A stretch of 64,000 nucleotides of DNA, from positions 1-64,000 of the forward strand of contig JAJXWD010000006.1 of NCBI GenBank assembly GCA_021781835.1, in the 5' to 3' direction. The notes beneath the pieces are model-generated. The model saw only the letters and a list, made by a program, of their open reading frames with translations, ran no database searches and was not told the origin of the DNA. Every line of letters begins with the position of its first letter. Within the stretch, counting starts at the first letter, position 1. This document shows, in pieces, positions 46,617 through 57,036 of the stretch. The stretch comes from Pseudomonadota bacterium (GTDB lineage: Bacteria > Pseudomonadota > Alphaproteobacteria > Acetobacterales > Acetobacteraceae). A program made the position numbers and the translations under genes.

Positions 46617-46925
46617 TCAGGCGGCGATTTCGGCCTTGAAGCGGGCATAATCGCGCACGCGGGTCAGGTATTTGCGCCACGCCGAGGTGCCCTCGTACCG
46701 GGCGAAGGGCGGCACCTTCTGGTTCAGCGCGCGCGAGAGCAGCGCGGGGTCGGCCCCGACGGCCGCCTCGGTGGCCAGCAGCCACTCATTGGTAAAGGCG
46801 GTGGTGGCGCTCACCTTGCCCGGCGCGGCAATGCGCCCGGCGCGGATGGCCCGGCGCAGCACGCGCACCGAAACGCCCAGACGGACAGCGGCCTCTTGCA
46901 GGCCCAGCGTGGTATTCTCGGTCAT
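46617..46925 (-). CDS. Small helix-turn-helix DNA-binding protein
   Basis: 102 residues. The N-terminal 45 residues (LGLQEAAVRLGVSVRVLRRAIRAGRI) look like an excisionase/MerR-type helix-turn-helix; the rest is basic and helical. No partner domain is present. The target is unknown, and it is not next to any integrase, so a stand-alone regulator or nucleoid protein is possible. Confidence 0.7.
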   Translation of the reverse strand: MTENTTLGLQEAAVRLGVSVRVLRRAIRAGRIAAPGKVSATTAFTNEWLLATEAAVGADPALLSRALNQKVPPFARYEGTSAWRKYLTRVRDYARFKAEIAA

Positions 46926-47000
46926 TGATCTATCCCGTGTGAAAAAACGTGGCTTCCCCTACCGAGCGGCCCTATTTTTGGCAATAGCCCCCACCCCCCA

Positions 47001-47029
47001 TTGCCTCCCGCGCCAAACCGTGCTTTAGA
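47001..47029 (+). promoter_or_regulatory. Probable promoter of rpsF-rpsR-rplI
   Basis: TTGCCT (47001-47006) and TTTAGA (47024-47029) are separated by 17 bases, about 105 bases before the rpsF start. A leader of roughly 100 bases would follow, which may contain an S6:S18 binding site, although I did not identify one. Confidence 0.4.
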
Positions 47030-47133
47030 CCCCGCTTCCCTGCCGGGTGCGTGGCATCGCGCCCGGCTATGCTCGTCCCAATTCCGGGTGGCCCAGACCA
47101 GGGCCTGAGCTGATCAGCCGAAGGGGGGATCAA

Positions 47134-47607
47134 ATGCCGCTTTATGAAACCGTGGTGATCGCGCGCAGCGAGATCACCCAGGCCCAGGCCGAAGCCGTCG
47201 CCGACGCCGCCACCTCGATCATCGAAGCCGGCGGTGGCGCCATCAAGAAGCGTGAATATTGGGGTCTGCGCGCGCTCTCCTACCGCATCAAGAAGAACCG
47301 CAAGGGCCATTACATGCTGCTCGGCCTCGATGCCGCGTCGCCCGCCGTTCTCGAGATGGAGCGCCAGCTCACCCTGAACGAAGATGTGCTCCGCTTCCTG
47401 ACGGTCCGCGTCGAAGATATTTCCGAGGAGCCCTCGGCCATCCTGTCTCGCAAGTCCGATGACCGCGAGCGCGCCTTCCGTGGGCCCAAGCCCGCCGGCC
47501 GCTTCGAGTCCGGCCGCAAGCGCGGCTTCGATGACCGCGAGGAATTCCGCGCGCGTGACGAGTTCCGCGCCGACCGCGATGATTTCAGCGCCGAGGAGGA
47601 AGTCTGA
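47134..47607 (+). CDS. rpsF: 30S ribosomal protein S6
   Basis: 157 residues from the ATG at 47134 ([14 protein letters not shown]) with an AAGGGGGG ribosome site. The conserved [21 protein letters not shown] and [11 protein letters not shown] motifs are present. After about residue 110 a long charged Arg/Asp/Glu tail follows, longer than in enterobacterial S6. Its TGA overlaps the rpsR start by one base. Confidence 0.96.
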   Translation: MPLYETVVIARSEITQAQAEAVADAATSIIEAGGGAIKKREYWGLRALSYRIKKNRKGHYMLLGLDAASPAVLEMERQLTLNEDVLRFLTVRVEDISEEPSAILSRKSDDRERAFRGPKPAGRFESGRKRGFDDREEFRARDEFRADRDDFSAEEEV

Positions 47608-47882
47608 TGTCTGAAACCACCGAACCCACCCCCGGCCTGCGCCGCCCCGCCGTTGGCGCCCGCCGCCCGTTCTTCCGCCGCAAGAAGTCCTGCCCCTTCT
47701 CGGGCGCGGGCGCCCCGGCGATCGATTATAAGGACGTGCGCCTCCTCTCGCGCTTCCTCTCCGAGCGCGGCAAGATCGTGCCGTCGCGCATCACCGCCGT
47801 GTCGGGCAAGAAGCAGCGCGAGCTGGCGAAAGCCATCAAGCGCGCCCGCTTCCTGGCCCTGCTGCCCTACGTGCTGAGCTAA
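47607..47882 (+). CDS. rpsR: 30S ribosomal protein S18
   Basis: 91 residues; partner of S6 on the 30S platform. The Arg/Lys-rich N-terminus leads to the conserved CPF motif, then [25 protein letters not shown] and [21 protein letters not shown], the typical core. It is translationally coupled to rpsF. Confidence 0.97.
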   Translation: MSETTEPTPGLRRPAVGARRPFFRRKKSCPFSGAGAPAIDYKDVRLLSRFLSERGKIVPSRITAVSGKKQRELAKAIKRARFLALLPYVLS

Positions 47883-47895
47883 GGAGCCGCGAACA

Positions 47896-48453
47896 ATGGC
47901 AAACATTGATCTGATCCTCCTCCAGCGCGTCGAGAAGCTCGGCCAGATGGGCGAGCTGGTCTCGGTGAAGCCGGGCTATGCGCGCAACTTCCTGCTGCCC
48001 CAGGGCAAGGCCGTCCGCGCCACCAAGGCGAACAAGGAGCGTTTCGAGCGCGAGCGCGTCCAGCTTGAGGCCCAGAACCTCAAGCGCCGCGAGGAAGCCG
48101 AGCGCGTGGCCGAGCGCGTGGCGGGCCTCTCCGTCACCCTCATCCGCCAGGCCTCCGAGTCCGGCGCGCTGTATGGTTCGGTCTCCAGCCGCGACATCTC
48201 CGATGCCGCCACCGCCGCCGGCCTCACCATCACCCGCAACCAGGTCCTGCTGGTTCACCCCATCAAGTCGCTGGGCATTTCGAGCGTGCGCGTCGAGCTG
48301 CACCCCGAAGTGATCATCGACATCAAGGTGAACGCCGCCCGCTCGGTCGAGGAAGCCGAGAAGCAGGCCCGCGGCGAGGAAATCAAGCGCGAGGAAGAAG
48401 AGAAGCCCGAACTCGGCCCGCTCTTCGGCCAGGAAGAGGCCGCCGAGGCCTAA
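47896..48453 (+). CDS. rplI: 50S ribosomal protein L9
   Basis: 185 residues. The N-terminal rRNA-binding domain ([29 protein letters not shown]), the long connecting helix (about 45-75), and the C-terminal domain are present, with a Lys/Glu-rich tail. AAGGAG precedes the ATG by 9 bases. A clear terminator follows. Confidence 0.96.
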   Translation: MANIDLILLQRVEKLGQMGELVSVKPGYARNFLLPQGKAVRATKANKERFERERVQLEAQNLKRREEAERVAERVAGLSVTLIRQASESGALYGSVSSRDISDAATAAGLTITRNQVLLVHPIKSLGISSVRVELHPEVIIDIKVNAARSVEEAEKQARGEEIKREEEEKPELGPLFGQEEAAEA

Positions 48454-48497
48454 TTCCTTACCATCCGCTTAACCGCGGATGAAATAAGCTTAAAATC

Positions 48498-48528
48498 AAC
48501 GGCCCCCACGCCACGCGGGGGCCGTTTT
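48498..48528 (+). terminator. rplI operon terminator
   Basis: A 10-bp stem AACGGCCCCC / GGGGGCCGTT with a 9-base loop ends in four T residues, 45 bases after the rplI stop. Confidence 0.85.
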
Positions 48529-48613
48529 CATTTGCGCGCGCTTTCCCCAGGAGATTAAATTCCCACAGCTTTGCCGCTTTGTCCGTGCGTTGCCTCAATT
48601 TGGGGAGACTGAC

Positions 48614-49852
48614 GTGAAGTTCGGGTTCCGCGCTGCTCTGCACCATCTGTTCACCGCCACCATCCGCCAAGGCCGGCTCGATGTCATCTGGCCCGATGAC
48701 TCCCGCACCAGCTACGGCGACAATACCGGCTTCACCGCCGGCATGCGCATCCGGGGAGACAGCTGGGTGCGGCGCTTGGCGCTCGACCCCGGCCTGGCGC
48801 TGGGCGAGGCCTATATGGAGCAGGGCATCATGCCCTTCAACGGCGGTATTTTCGAGCTTTTGGGCGTGTTTTACGCCAACATACGCGGCCGGGTCATTCC
48901 CGCCCTCGCCTGGAAGGAAAAGCTCGACCAGTTCCTCCGCCCGCTGCTCCAGGCCAACCCGGCCACGCGCGCCAAGCACAATGTCGCCCATCACTACGAC
49001 CTTAACGGCCGCCTCTACGCCCTGTTCCTCGACCGCGACCGGCAATATTCCTGCGCCTATTTCCCCCACGGCGATGAAACGCTCGAAGCCGCCCAGGCCG
49101 CCAAGAAGCGCCACATCGCGGCCAAGCTCGCCCTCACCCGCCCAGGGCTCGAGGTGCTCGATATCGGCTGCGGCTGGGGCGGCATGGCGCTCACGCTCGC
49201 GCGTGAGTACGGCGCGCGTGTGCTGGGCATCACCCTCTCCGAGGAACAGCTCGCCGCCGCCCGCAACCGCGCCGCCGAGGCCGGGCTCTCCGAGCGCGTG
49301 CGCTTCGAGCTGCGAGATTACCGCGCGCTCGACCAGACATTCGACCGCATCGTCTCGGTCGGCATGTTCGAGCATGTCGGCGTGCCCAACTACCCCGCCT
49401 ATTTCGCCGCCATCAAGCGCTGCCTCAAACCCGACGGCGTCGCCCTCGTCCATTCCATCGGCCGCCTGGCCGGGCCATCGGCCACCAATGGCTGGATCGC
49501 CAAATACATCTTCCCCGGCGGCTATTCCCCGGCGCTCTCCGAGGTCATGGGCCCCGTCGAGGCATCGGGCCTCATCACCACCGACATCGAAATCCTGCGC
49601 CTGCATTACGCCGAGACCCTGGCCCTCTGGCGCAAGCGCTTCGCCGCCAACCGCGACGCCATCAGCGCCCTCTACGATGAGCGCTTCTGCCGCATGTTCG
49701 AGTTCTACCTGGCCGGCTCCGAGCAGGCCTTCCGCCTGGCCGATCACATGAATTTCCAGCTCCAGCTGACGCGCGAGCCAACCGCCCTGCCGCTGACGCG
49801 CGACTATATGTTCGAGGCCGAACGCGCCCGCCTTGCCGAACCGGCCGAGTAG
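48614..49852 (+). CDS. cfa: Cyclopropane-fatty-acyl-phospholipid synthase family methyltransferase
   Basis: SAM-dependent enzyme, 412 residues from the GTG at 48614, which has GGGGAG 6 bases upstream. The N-terminal lipid-binding region (about 1-110) is followed by the SAM motif VLDIGCGWGGMA (about 179-190) and the active-site regions MFEHVG, HYDLN and KYIFPGGY. It probably makes cyclopropane rings in membrane phospholipids, although related enzymes methylate other fatty-acid positions. Confidence 0.9.
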   Translation: MKFGFRAALHHLFTATIRQGRLDVIWPDDSRTSYGDNTGFTAGMRIRGDSWVRRLALDPGLALGEAYMEQGIMPFNGGIFELLGVFYANIRGRVIPALAWKEKLDQFLRPLLQANPATRAKHNVAHHYDLNGRLYALFLDRDRQYSCAYFPHGDETLEAAQAAKKRHIAAKLALTRPGLEVLDIGCGWGGMALTLAREYGARVLGITLSEEQLAAARNRAAEAGLSERVRFELRDYRALDQTFDRIVSVGMFEHVGVPNYPAYFAAIKRCLKPDGVALVHSIGRLAGPSATNGWIAKYIFPGGYSPALSEVMGPVEASGLITTDIEILRLHYAETLALWRKRFAANRDAISALYDERFCRMFEFYLAGSEQAFRLADHMNFQLQLTREPTALPLTRDYMFEAERARLAEPAE

Positions 49853-49867
49853 CCGCATCCTGGCGTC

Positions 49868-50659
49868 ATGCGCCTGCCCTTCCTCGCCCCCAAAATCCCC
49901 GTCCTGGTCATTCGCGGCCTCATCGCGCCGCGCGCCGGGCTGGTCAATCTCGAGACCCTGTCCGCGCCCCTGGCCAAGGCCGCCGCCCTGGCGCGGCGCT
50001 CCAAAACCCTCGTGCTCGCCATCGAGAGCCCAGGCGGCTCGGCCGCGCAATCAGACCTGCTCGGCCAAGCCATCCGCCGCCAGGCCGAGGCGCACAACAT
50101 CGCCATCACCGCGGTCATCGGCGATGTCGGGGCCTCGGGCGGCTATTGGCTGGCCTGTACCGCCGACCGCATCATCGCCAACCGCCTGTCCATCGTCGGC
50201 TCCATCGGGGTGGTGAGCGAGGGATTCGGGCTCGATGAGTTCATCCACCGCCATGGCATTACCCGCCGCACCCGCACCGCCGGCGCCCATAAGCGCCGCA
50301 ACGACATGTTCGCTCCCCCCTCCCCCGAGGACGAAACCTTCACCCAGGATCTGCTCGACCAGGCGCACGAAACCTTCAAATCCTGGGTGCGCGAACGGCG
50401 CGGCCAGCGTTTATGCGCCGATGAGGATTTGATCTTCGATGGCGGCTACATGCTCGGCCAAACCGCCCACGCGCGCGGGCTGATCGATGGGTTTGGCGAT
50501 GTCGAAACCGTGGTGCGCGAGCTGGGCGGCAAGCGGGCGCAGCCGGTCTATTTCCGCCCCAAACCGCCCGGCGGGCTGCTCGCGCGCCTGCTGCGCGGCG
50601 GCGCCGCGGCCCTGCTCGACGCGCTCGAGGAGCGCAGCCTGACAGCGCGCCTGAGATGA
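49868..50659 (+). CDS. S49-family peptidase (SppA/SohB-like)
   Basis: 263 residues. The Ser nucleophile lies in VGASGGYWLA (about 87-96) and the catalytic Lys is probably in TAGAHKRRNDMF (about 140). AIESPGGSA shows the ClpP-like fold. There is no clear N-terminal signal anchor, so it may be cytoplasmic or peripheral. Family members degrade signal peptides or act in the envelope. It overlaps the GNAT gene by 4 bases. Confidence 0.88.
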   Translation: MRLPFLAPKIPVLVIRGLIAPRAGLVNLETLSAPLAKAAALARRSKTLVLAIESPGGSAAQSDLLGQAIRRQAEAHNIAITAVIGDVGASGGYWLACTADRIIANRLSIVGSIGVVSEGFGLDEFIHRHGITRRTRTAGAHKRRNDMFAPPSPEDETFTQDLLDQAHETFKSWVRERRGQRLCADEDLIFDGGYMLGQTAHARGLIDGFGDVETVVRELGGKRAQPVYFRPKPPGGLLARLLRGGAAALLDALEERSLTARLR

Positions 50660-51105
50660 CCCTCACCGCCCGCCGCGCCACCCCGGCCGATGAAGCCCAG
50701 TTCCTCGCCTTCTGCCGTGCATTCCACCTCGAAGACGGCTCCCCCCTCGATGACGCGGCCCTCGCCACCATCGCCCGCGTGGTGGCCGATGAACCCCTCG
50801 CCCCCGCTTATATGCTCGAGCATGGCGGCCAGCCCGCGGGCTTCTTTGTGCTCACCATCGGCTATTCGGTCGAAAATGGCGGTTATGACGGTTATATCGA
50901 CGATATCTACCTCACCCCCGGCCTGCGCGGCCAAGGTCTGGGCCGGCGCGCGGTCGAGCTGGCCATCGAAGCCGCCCGCGCCGTCGGCATCCGCGCCCTG
51001 CTGCTCGAGGTCGAGGCCACCAACCACCGCGCCTACGCGCTCTACGAGAAAATGGGCTTCATTGACACCAAACGCCGGCTGCTGCGCCAAATCATCGCGC
51101 CGTGA
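50656..51105 (+). CDS. GNAT-family acetyltransferase
   Basis: 149 residues with the acetyl-CoA loop RGQGLGRRAVELA (about 95-107) and the usual NHRAYALYEKMGF motif. It resembles small-molecule or peptide N-acetyltransferases; the substrate is unknown. Coupled by a 4-base overlap to the S49 peptidase. Confidence 0.85.
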   Translation: MTLTARRATPADEAQFLAFCRAFHLEDGSPLDDAALATIARVVADEPLAPAYMLEHGGQPAGFFVLTIGYSVENGGYDGYIDDIYLTPGLRGQGLGRRAVELAIEAARAVGIRALLLEVEATNHRAYALYEKMGFIDTKRRLLRQIIAP

Positions 51106-51118
51106 GCGGGGCTGGCGC

Positions 51119-51280
51119 TCAGCTCCACACCGTCACCGAGCCGATCAACAGCAGCCCGATCACCACCAGCACCACGGTCACGCCCATGAATTTGGTGAAA
51201 AAATGCCAGCCCTTCCGCGCGGGCGCGTCGAAATCCACGCCCCCTTCCGCCAGCTTCTGGCCATGCATGCCCTGCGCCAT
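51119..51280 (-). CDS. Tiny membrane protein, putative aa3-type cytochrome oxidase subunit IV
   Basis: 53 residues: a hydrophilic N-terminus (MAQGMHGQKLAEGGVDFDA) is followed by a KGWHFFTKFMG segment and one membrane helix (about 33-51). A GGGGG lies about 7 bases before the ATG. Length, single helix and the aromatic W-x-FF-x-K motif before it match the small subunit IV of alphaproteobacterial aa3 oxidases (COX4_pro_2-type). No oxidase genes are nearby, so the identification rests on form alone. Confidence 0.65.
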   Translation of the reverse strand: MAQGMHGQKLAEGGVDFDAPARKGWHFFTKFMGVTVVLVVIGLLLIGSVTVWS

Positions 51281-51322
51281 GTCATTCCCCCTTGTCGCTT
51301 GGGGGGAAGCTTAAAAAACGCC

Positions 51323-51916
51323 TCAGCCTTCTGACAAGAGAATTTTACGCGCCTGTTCGGCCAGCATGGCCGGGTAGAGCCTGTGCTCCTGCGCCAGCAC
51401 CCGCGCGGCCAGGGCGTCCTCGGTGTCGCCCGGCAAAACCGGCACCCGCGCCTGGCCCAGCACCGGCCCCTCATCCATGCCCTCGGTCACCAGATGCACG
51501 GTGCAGCCATGTTCGCCCACGCCCGCCTCAATCGCCCGCTGGTGGGTATCGAGCCCCGGAAATGCCGGCAGCAGGCTCGGGTGGATGTTGAGCATCCGCC
51601 CCGCCCAGCGCCGCACGAGATAGGGCGTCAGCAGCCGCATATAACCGGCCAGGCACACCAGCTCCACGCCCGCCTCGCGCAGCCGCGCGTCCACGGCTCG
51701 TTCATGCGCCTCGCGGTCGCGCCCATAAGGCTTGCTCGCCACCGCCTCGGCCCGCACGCCCAGCGCGCGGGCAATCTCGAGCCCCGTGGCGTCTTCCTTG
51801 TTCGCGAGCACCAGCACGATCTCGGCCGGGTAATCGGGCGCCTGGGCGGCTTTCACCAAGGCTTCCATGTTCGAGCCGCGCCCCGAAATCAGCACGGCGA
51901 CCCGCATTTTCCTCAT
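51323..51916 (-). CDS. purN: Phosphoribosylglycinamide formyltransferase
   Basis: Formyl-folate-dependent third step of purine synthesis, 197 residues. [10 protein letters not shown] (about 11-20) binds the substrate, and the catalytic triad Asn, His and Asp is seen in [16 protein letters not shown] and the TEGMDEGPV region. It overlaps purM by 4 bases. Confidence 0.96.
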   Translation of the reverse strand: MRKMRVAVLISGRGSNMEALVKAAQAPDYPAEIVLVLANKEDATGLEIARALGVRAEAVASKPYGRDREAHERAVDARLREAGVELVCLAGYMRLLTPYLVRRWAGRMLNIHPSLLPAFPGLDTHQRAIEAGVGEHGCTVHLVTEGMDEGPVLGQARVPVLPGDTEDALAARVLAQEHRLYPAMLAEQARKILLSEG

Positions 51917-52944
51917 GCGAAGAGCTTGTCCGCGCCCTCGATCTCAATGCCCGGCGCGGCGGTGATCTCGCCTAGCACAAACGGCGCCTCGCCGGCCTCG
52001 CGCAACGCCGCCAGCGCGGCCTCCTTGTCCGAGACAATCAGCGCCATGCCGACCCCACAGTTAAACACCCGCAGCATCTCCTCGGGCGCGACATTGCCAA
52101 GCTCGCGCAGCAGCCCGAAAATCGCCGGCATGTCCCAGGGCGCGGTCAGCTTGGCGCCGCACCCCTTGGGCAGCACGCGGGGCAGATTGCCGGGCAGCCC
52201 GCCGCCAGTAATGTGCGCGGCGCCCTTGAGCAGCCCGGCCTTGTGCAGCGCCAGCACCGGGCGCACATAAATGCGCGTGGGGGCGAGCAGCACATTGGCG
52301 GCGCGCTGGCCGCCCAGAATCTCCGAATCCCAGCCCAGCCCGGCATCGCGGAAAATCCGCCGCACCAGCGAAAACCCGTTGGAATGCACGCCCGACGAGG
52401 GCAGGCCCAAAATCGCATCGCCCGGCGCCACCTGGGCGGGCAGCAGCTCGGCGCGTTCCGCCGCCCCCACCGAGAACCCGGCCAGATCGTAATCGCCATG
52501 GCCATACATGCCCGGCATTTCGGCGGTCTCACCGCCCACCAGCGCGCAATCGGCCTGCTTGCAGCCCTCGGCAATCCCGGCGATCACCCGCTTCGCGGCC
52601 TCCACATCGAGCGCGCCGGTGGCGAAATAATCGAGAAAAAACAGCGGCGCCGCGCCCTGCACAATCAAGTCGTTCACGCACATGGCGACCAGGTCGATGC
52701 CGACAAAATCATGCACCCCGGTCTCGATGGCGATTTTCAGCTTGGTGCCCACGCCGTCGGTGGTCGAGACCAGCACCGGGTCGGTATATCCCGCGGCTTT
52801 GAGGTCAAACAGCGCGCCAAACCCGCCAATGCCGCCCAGCACGCCGGCACGGTTGGTCGCCTTGGCCAGCGGCTTGATCGCCTCGACCAACGCATCCCCC
52901 GCCTCGATATCCACCCCGGCATCCCGGTACGTCACACTGGTCAT
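51913..52944 (-). CDS. purM: Phosphoribosylformylglycinamidine cyclo-ligase
   Basis: AIR synthetase, 343 residues from the ATG at 52944 ([20 protein letters not shown]), the family's conserved start; the open frame extends 75 codons upstream into unrelated sequence. [28 protein letters not shown] and the C-terminal FNCGVGM motif are present. It forms purM-purN and is divergent from the permease gene. Confidence 0.97.
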   Translation of the reverse strand: MTSVTYRDAGVDIEAGDALVEAIKPLAKATNRAGVLGGIGGFGALFDLKAAGYTDPVLVSTTDGVGTKLKIAIETGVHDFVGIDLVAMCVNDLIVQGAAPLFFLDYFATGALDVEAAKRVIAGIAEGCKQADCALVGGETAEMPGMYGHGDYDLAGFSVGAAERAELLPAQVAPGDAILGLPSSGVHSNGFSLVRRIFRDAGLGWDSEILGGQRAANVLLAPTRIYVRPVLALHKAGLLKGAAHITGGGLPGNLPRVLPKGCGAKLTAPWDMPAIFGLLRELGNVAPEEMLRVFNCGVGMALIVSDKEAALAALREAGEAPFVLGEITAAPGIEIEGADKLFA

Positions 52945-53083
52945 ACAAGCCCCCGATGCGCTAACCTCGGCCCATGTCAAAGACCGGACCCTCGACTTCT
53001 CCGCCGCGTTTGAACACAGGCGGCGTGCCCGTGCAATCACCGCGAGGCCGGGTTTGAGCGAAAACCTCCCCTTTGAGGCGCGC

Positions 53084-54157
53084 ATGCGCCGCACGCAATG
53101 GCGGCGCCTGGCCCTGGGCGTGGCGACCTTGGGCGTCTTGTGGCTGTGCCTGCGCCTGTTCGCCAGCATTTTGCTGCCCTTCGTGGTGGCGGCGGGGCTG
53201 GCTTACTTCCTAGACCCCGCGGTCACCAAGCTCGAGCGTCTGGGCGCGCGGCGCGCGGTGGGGGCGCTGGTCATGCTGTTTGGGCTGTTCATCGCGCTGG
53301 CGCTGTTCATCTTGCAGCTCTACCCCGTCATCGCCGACCAGGCGGTGGCCCTGGCGCAAAACATGCCGGGCTATGTCTCCACCGCGCAAAAGGATTTCGG
53401 CGCCCTCGTCCATAGTCTCGAGCACCGTTTCGGCCCGGGCGAGGTGAGCACCAAGCTGCAAACCATCGCCGAGAACCAGGCCGGCACCATCGCCTCGTTC
53501 GCGGGCCGGGCGGTCACCAACATCATCGGCAGCAGCTTCGCGGTGGTCAATGTGCTGTCCCTGCTCATCGTCACGCCCATTGTCGGGTTCTATTTCCTGC
53601 GTGACTGGCCCCACATCATCGCGGCGCTCGACAATTTCGTGCCCCGCCCCTACGCCGCCCTGGTCCGCGCCCAGGCGGTCGAGGTCAACCGCGTGCTGGC
53701 CGCCTGGATTCGCGGCCAGGCCATATGCTGTCTGGTGCTGGCGCTGGTTTACGCGCTGGGGCTCAGCATCGCCGGGCTGCAATTCGGGCTCATCGTCGGG
53801 CTGGCGGCGGGGCTGCTGTCGTTCATCCCCTATGTCGGCACGCTGCTCGGCGGCATCACGGCGGTGCTCATCTCGCTCAACCAAAATCCCGGCTGGCACG
53901 GCATCATCGCGGTGCTCATCGTGTTCGCCTGCGGCCAGGCGCTCAACGATTATTTCATCCAGCCCCGCTTTCTGGGCGACCGGCTGGGCCTGCCAGCGGT
54001 CTGGATCATCTTCGCCCTGTTCGCGGGCGGGGCGGCGTTCGGGTTTGTCGGCATCATGCTGGCCGTGCCGGTCATGGCGACCCTGGGCGTGCTCACGCGC
54101 TTCTGGCTGCGCCGCTATCTGCGCTCGCCGCTCTATCTGGACCCGGCGCCCGAATGA
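53084..54157 (+). CDS. AI-2E family transporter (PerM-like permease)
   Basis: 357 residues from the ATG at 53084 with GAGG 5 bases upstream. About eight membrane helices are visible; a soluble segment (about 85-150) lies between helices 3 and 4, as in the family. Motifs [11 protein letters not shown] and [12 protein letters not shown] are typical. Family members export small molecules such as AI-2 or act as sodium antiporters; the substrate here is unknown. It overlaps hda by ATGA. Confidence 0.87.
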   Translation: MRRTQWRRLALGVATLGVLWLCLRLFASILLPFVVAAGLAYFLDPAVTKLERLGARRAVGALVMLFGLFIALALFILQLYPVIADQAVALAQNMPGYVSTAQKDFGALVHSLEHRFGPGEVSTKLQTIAENQAGTIASFAGRAVTNIIGSSFAVVNVLSLLIVTPIVGFYFLRDWPHIIAALDNFVPRPYAALVRAQAVEVNRVLAAWIRGQAICCLVLALVYALGLSIAGLQFGLIVGLAAGLLSFIPYVGTLLGGITAVLISLNQNPGWHGIIAVLIVFACGQALNDYFIQPRFLGDRLGLPAVWIIFALFAGGAAFGFVGIMLAVPVMATLGVLTRFWLRRYLRSPLYLDPAPE

Positions 54158-54819
54158 ACGCCATGCGCCAACTCGCCTTGCCCTTCGCCGAGCCCAGCCG
54201 CTTCTCGCCCGAGGATTTCTGCCCCGCCCCCTCGAACGCCGGCGCGCGCGCCTGGCTGGCCGCGCCCGAGCGCTGGAGCAATGGCCGGCTCATCCTGCAT
54301 GGCGAGGCGGGGGTGGGCAAAACCCACCTGCTCCACATCTGGGCCGGCCAGGTGCGCGCCCAGATCATCGAGGGTGCCGCCCTGCGCGGCCTGCCCCAGA
54401 TCGCCGGCCCGCTCGCCATCGACGATGCCGACGCCGTGCCCGACCCCGCCGCCCTGCTGCACCTGCTCAACGCCGCGCGTGAGTTCGGTTTCGCGGTGCT
54501 GCTGGCCTCGCGCCTGGCGCCTCACCGCATGGGCTACAAGCTGGCCGACCTCACCTCCCGCCTGCGCGCCTCGTCCGATGTCGAAATCCGCCCGCCCGAG
54601 GATGAGCTTCTGGAAATGCTGCTGCTGCGCCTGGCCGCCGAGCGCCAGCTCAACCTCTCCATCCCCGTGCGCAACCTGCTCATGCTGCACCTGCCCCGCT
54701 CGGGCTTTTATTACCGCGAGGCCATCGCCCGCCTCGACCGCCAGGCGCTCGACCGGAGTGCCCGCATCACCCGCGGCCTCGCCACCGATATTGTCGCCCA
54801 AATGCTCTCCGAGACATAA
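54154..54819 (+). CDS. hda: Hda-like regulator of DnaA activity
   Basis: AAA+ protein of 221 residues. It begins with a sliding-clamp binding motif QLALPF (residues 6-11), then Walker A GEAGVGKTH (about 47-55) and Walker B LAIDDAD. It would stimulate ATP hydrolysis by DnaA bound to the replication clamp, preventing re-initiation; the DnaA DNA-binding domain is absent. It overlaps the permease gene and precedes ppk by 51 bases, an order seen in other alphaproteobacteria. Confidence 0.9.
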   Translation: MNAMRQLALPFAEPSRFSPEDFCPAPSNAGARAWLAAPERWSNGRLILHGEAGVGKTHLLHIWAGQVRAQIIEGAALRGLPQIAGPLAIDDADAVPDPAALLHLLNAAREFGFAVLLASRLAPHRMGYKLADLTSRLRASSDVEIRPPEDELLEMLLLRLAAERQLNLSIPVRNLLMLHLPRSGFYYREAIARLDRQALDRSARITRGLATDIVAQMLSET

Positions 54820-54870
54820 TTGTTGCCATAACGTCCCCGCCCCGGCATGACAGGTTGTTAGAGATACGCC

Positions 54871-57036
54871 ATGAACCAGATTTCCGCCCTCGACGCTCCC
54901 GCCATCAGCCCGGCCGACCCGGCCCGCTTCATCAACCGCGAACTATCCTGGCTCGACTTCAATTTCCGCGTGGTGGGCGAGGCCCGCACCCCCCGCCACC
55001 CGCTGCTCGAGCGCCTGCGCTTCGTCTCCATCAGCGCCTCCAACCTCGATGAATTTTATTCCGTGCGCGTGGCCGGCCTCATCGGCCAGGAGCGCGCAGG
55101 CGTGCTCGAACGCTCGGCCGATGGCCTGACCCCCGGCCAGCAGCTCGCCGCCATCAACACCCATGCGCGCGAGCTCATCGCCTCCCAGCAAGCCGCCTTC
55201 ACCGAGCTGCGCGAGCTGCTGGCCCTGGCCGGGCTGGTGGTCTGCTCGGCCGGCGAGCTGACCTCCGACGATGCCGGCTTCCTCGATTCCTATTTCATGG
55301 AACGGGTCTTTCCAGTGCTCACGCCGCTGGCCGTAGACCCGGCCCATCCCTTCCCCTTCATCCCCAACATGGGGCTGGTGCTGGCGCTCTCCCTGGCGCG
55401 CGACGATGACCGCGGCCAGATGTCGGCGCTCATCCCCCTGCCCGCCCAGATCGAGCGTTTCGTGCGCCTGCCCGACAGCGCCGGCAGCCCCATCCGCTTC
55501 ATCATGCTCGAGGAGCTGGTGGCCATGAACATGGGCCATCTCTTCCCCGGCTTCACCGTCCAGGGCTCGGGCCTGTTCCGTCTCATCCGCGACACCGACG
55601 TCGAATTCGAGGAAGAGGCCGAGGATCTGGTGCGCTCCTACGAGACCGCCCTCAAGCGGCGCCGGCGCGGCGTGGTCATCTCGCTCACCCTGCAAGCCGA
55701 CATGCCCGCCGAACTGAGCGAACTGGTGATCAGCGCGGTCGAGGCCCCGCACGACCAGATCTATCTCGAGACCGGCATTGTCGGGCTGGTCGATGTCAAG
55801 CAGCTCATCGTCGATGACCGGCCCGACCTGCTCTTCACCCCCTATGCCGCCCGCTTCCCCGAGCGCATCCGCGATTTCGCGGGCGATTGCTTCGCCGCCA
55901 TCCGCGCCAAGGACATTCTGGTCCACCACCCGTTCGAGAGTTTCGATGTGGTGGTGCAGTTCCTGCGCCAGGCCGCCACCGACCCCGCGGTGGTCGCCAT
56001 CAAGCAAACGCTCTACCGCACCAGCCGGGATTCCCCCATCGTCAAGGCCCTCATCGAGGCCGCCGAGGCCGGCAAATCCGTCACCGCCATGGTCGAGCTG
56101 CGCGCGCGTTTCGACGAGGAGGCCAATATCCGCCTGTCGCGCACGCTCGAAGCCGCGGGCGTGCAGGTGGTGTTCGGCTTTGTCGGCCTCAAAACCCACG
56201 CCAAGGTCTCCTATGTGGTCCGCCGCGAGGCCAACAGCTTGCGCGCCTATGTGCATTTCGGCACCGGCAACTACCACCCCATCACGGCCCGCATCTACAC
56301 AGACCTTTCCTTCTTCACCTGCGACCCCGCCCTCACCCGCGACGCCGCCCGGCTGTTCAACTACATGACCGGCTATGCCCGCCCCGAGAAAATGGAGCAG
56401 CTCGCCTTCTCGCCGCTCACCACCCGCAAGACCATCGGCGCCCTGATCGACGATGAAATCACTAACGCCCGCCACGGCAAGCCGTCGGGCATCTGGCTCA
56501 AGATGAACGCCCTGGTCGATGAAAAACTCATCGACCAGCTCTACGAGGCCTCGCGCGCCGGGGTGCCGGTCTCCATCGTGGTGCGCGGCATTTGCTGCCT
56601 GCGCCCGGGCGTGCCGGGCCTGTCCGAGACCATCAGGGTCAAATCCATCATCGGGCGGTTTCTCGAGCATGCCCGGGTCTGCGTGTTCGCCAATGGCCAC
56701 ACCCTACCCTCCCGCGAGGCCAAACTGTTCATCTCCTCGGCCGACTGGATGGCCCGCAACATGGACCACCGGGTGGAAACCTTCGTGCCCATCCACAACC
56801 CCACCGTCCACGCCCAGATCCTCGACCAGATCATGATCAATAATCTGCGCGACGACGCCCAAAGCTCGGTGCTCACCCCCTCCGGCGCATGGGCGCGCGT
56901 GACACCGGGCGACCCGCCGGCCTCGGCGCACGAATATTTCATGACCAACCCCTCCCTCTCGGGGCGCGGCTCGGCCCTGCACGGCTCGCTCACCCATGAG
57001 CGGCCCAAGGCCAAATACAAGCGCCGGGTGGAGTAA
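54871..57036 (+). CDS. ppk1: Polyphosphate kinase 1
   Basis: Makes polyphosphate from ATP, 721 residues. The N-terminal [15 protein letters not shown] and [12 protein letters not shown], and the active-site histidines in [13 protein letters not shown] and [10 protein letters not shown] are present. A ppx gene often follows in relatives but is absent here. Confidence 0.97.
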   Translation: MNQISALDAPAISPADPARFINRELSWLDFNFRVVGEARTPRHPLLERLRFVSISASNLDEFYSVRVAGLIGQERAGVLERSADGLTPGQQLAAINTHARELIASQQAAFTELRELLALAGLVVCSAGELTSDDAGFLDSYFMERVFPVLTPLAVDPAHPFPFIPNMGLVLALSLARDDDRGQMSALIPLPAQIERFVRLPDSAGSPIRFIMLEELVAMNMGHLFPGFTVQGSGLFRLIRDTDVEFEEEAEDLVRSYETALKRRRRGVVISLTLQADMPAELSELVISAVEAPHDQIYLETGIVGLVDVKQLIVDDRPDLLFTPYAARFPERIRDFAGDCFAAIRAKDILVHHPFESFDVVVQFLRQAATDPAVVAIKQTLYRTSRDSPIVKALIEAAEAGKSVTAMVELRARFDEEANIRLSRTLEAAGVQVVFGFVGLKTHAKVSYVVRREANSLRAYVHFGTGNYHPITARIYTDLSFFTCDPALTRDAARLFNYMTGYARPEKMEQLAFSPLTTRKTIGALIDDEITNARHGKPSGIWLKMNALVDEKLIDQLYEASRAGVPVSIVVRGICCLRPGVPGLSETIRVKSIIGRFLEHARVCVFANGHTLPSREAKLFISSADWMARNMDHRVETFVPIHNPTVHAQILDQIMINNLRDDAQSSVLTPSGAWARVTPGDPPASAHEYFMTNPSLSGRGSALHGSLTHERPKAKYKRRVE

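Noticed and set aside
45265..46785. A 506-codon open frame antisense to pat and the HTH gene
   Set aside because: It crosses two real genes and a terminator; Gly/Asp/His-rich composition indicates a shadow.
48458..50050. A 530-codon open frame antisense to cfa and the S49 peptidase
   Set aside because: Both plus-strand genes are well supported; this frame shows no conserved motif.
52973..53056. A 27-codon open frame (starting [12 protein letters not shown]) between purM and the permease
   Set aside because: No ribosome site, low complexity and no known family; it is more likely part of the divergent promoter region.
52682..53083. N-terminal extension of the AI-2E permease frame back into purM
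   Set aside because: The extension is antisense to purM and unlike the family; the ATG at 53084 has a proper ribosome site.
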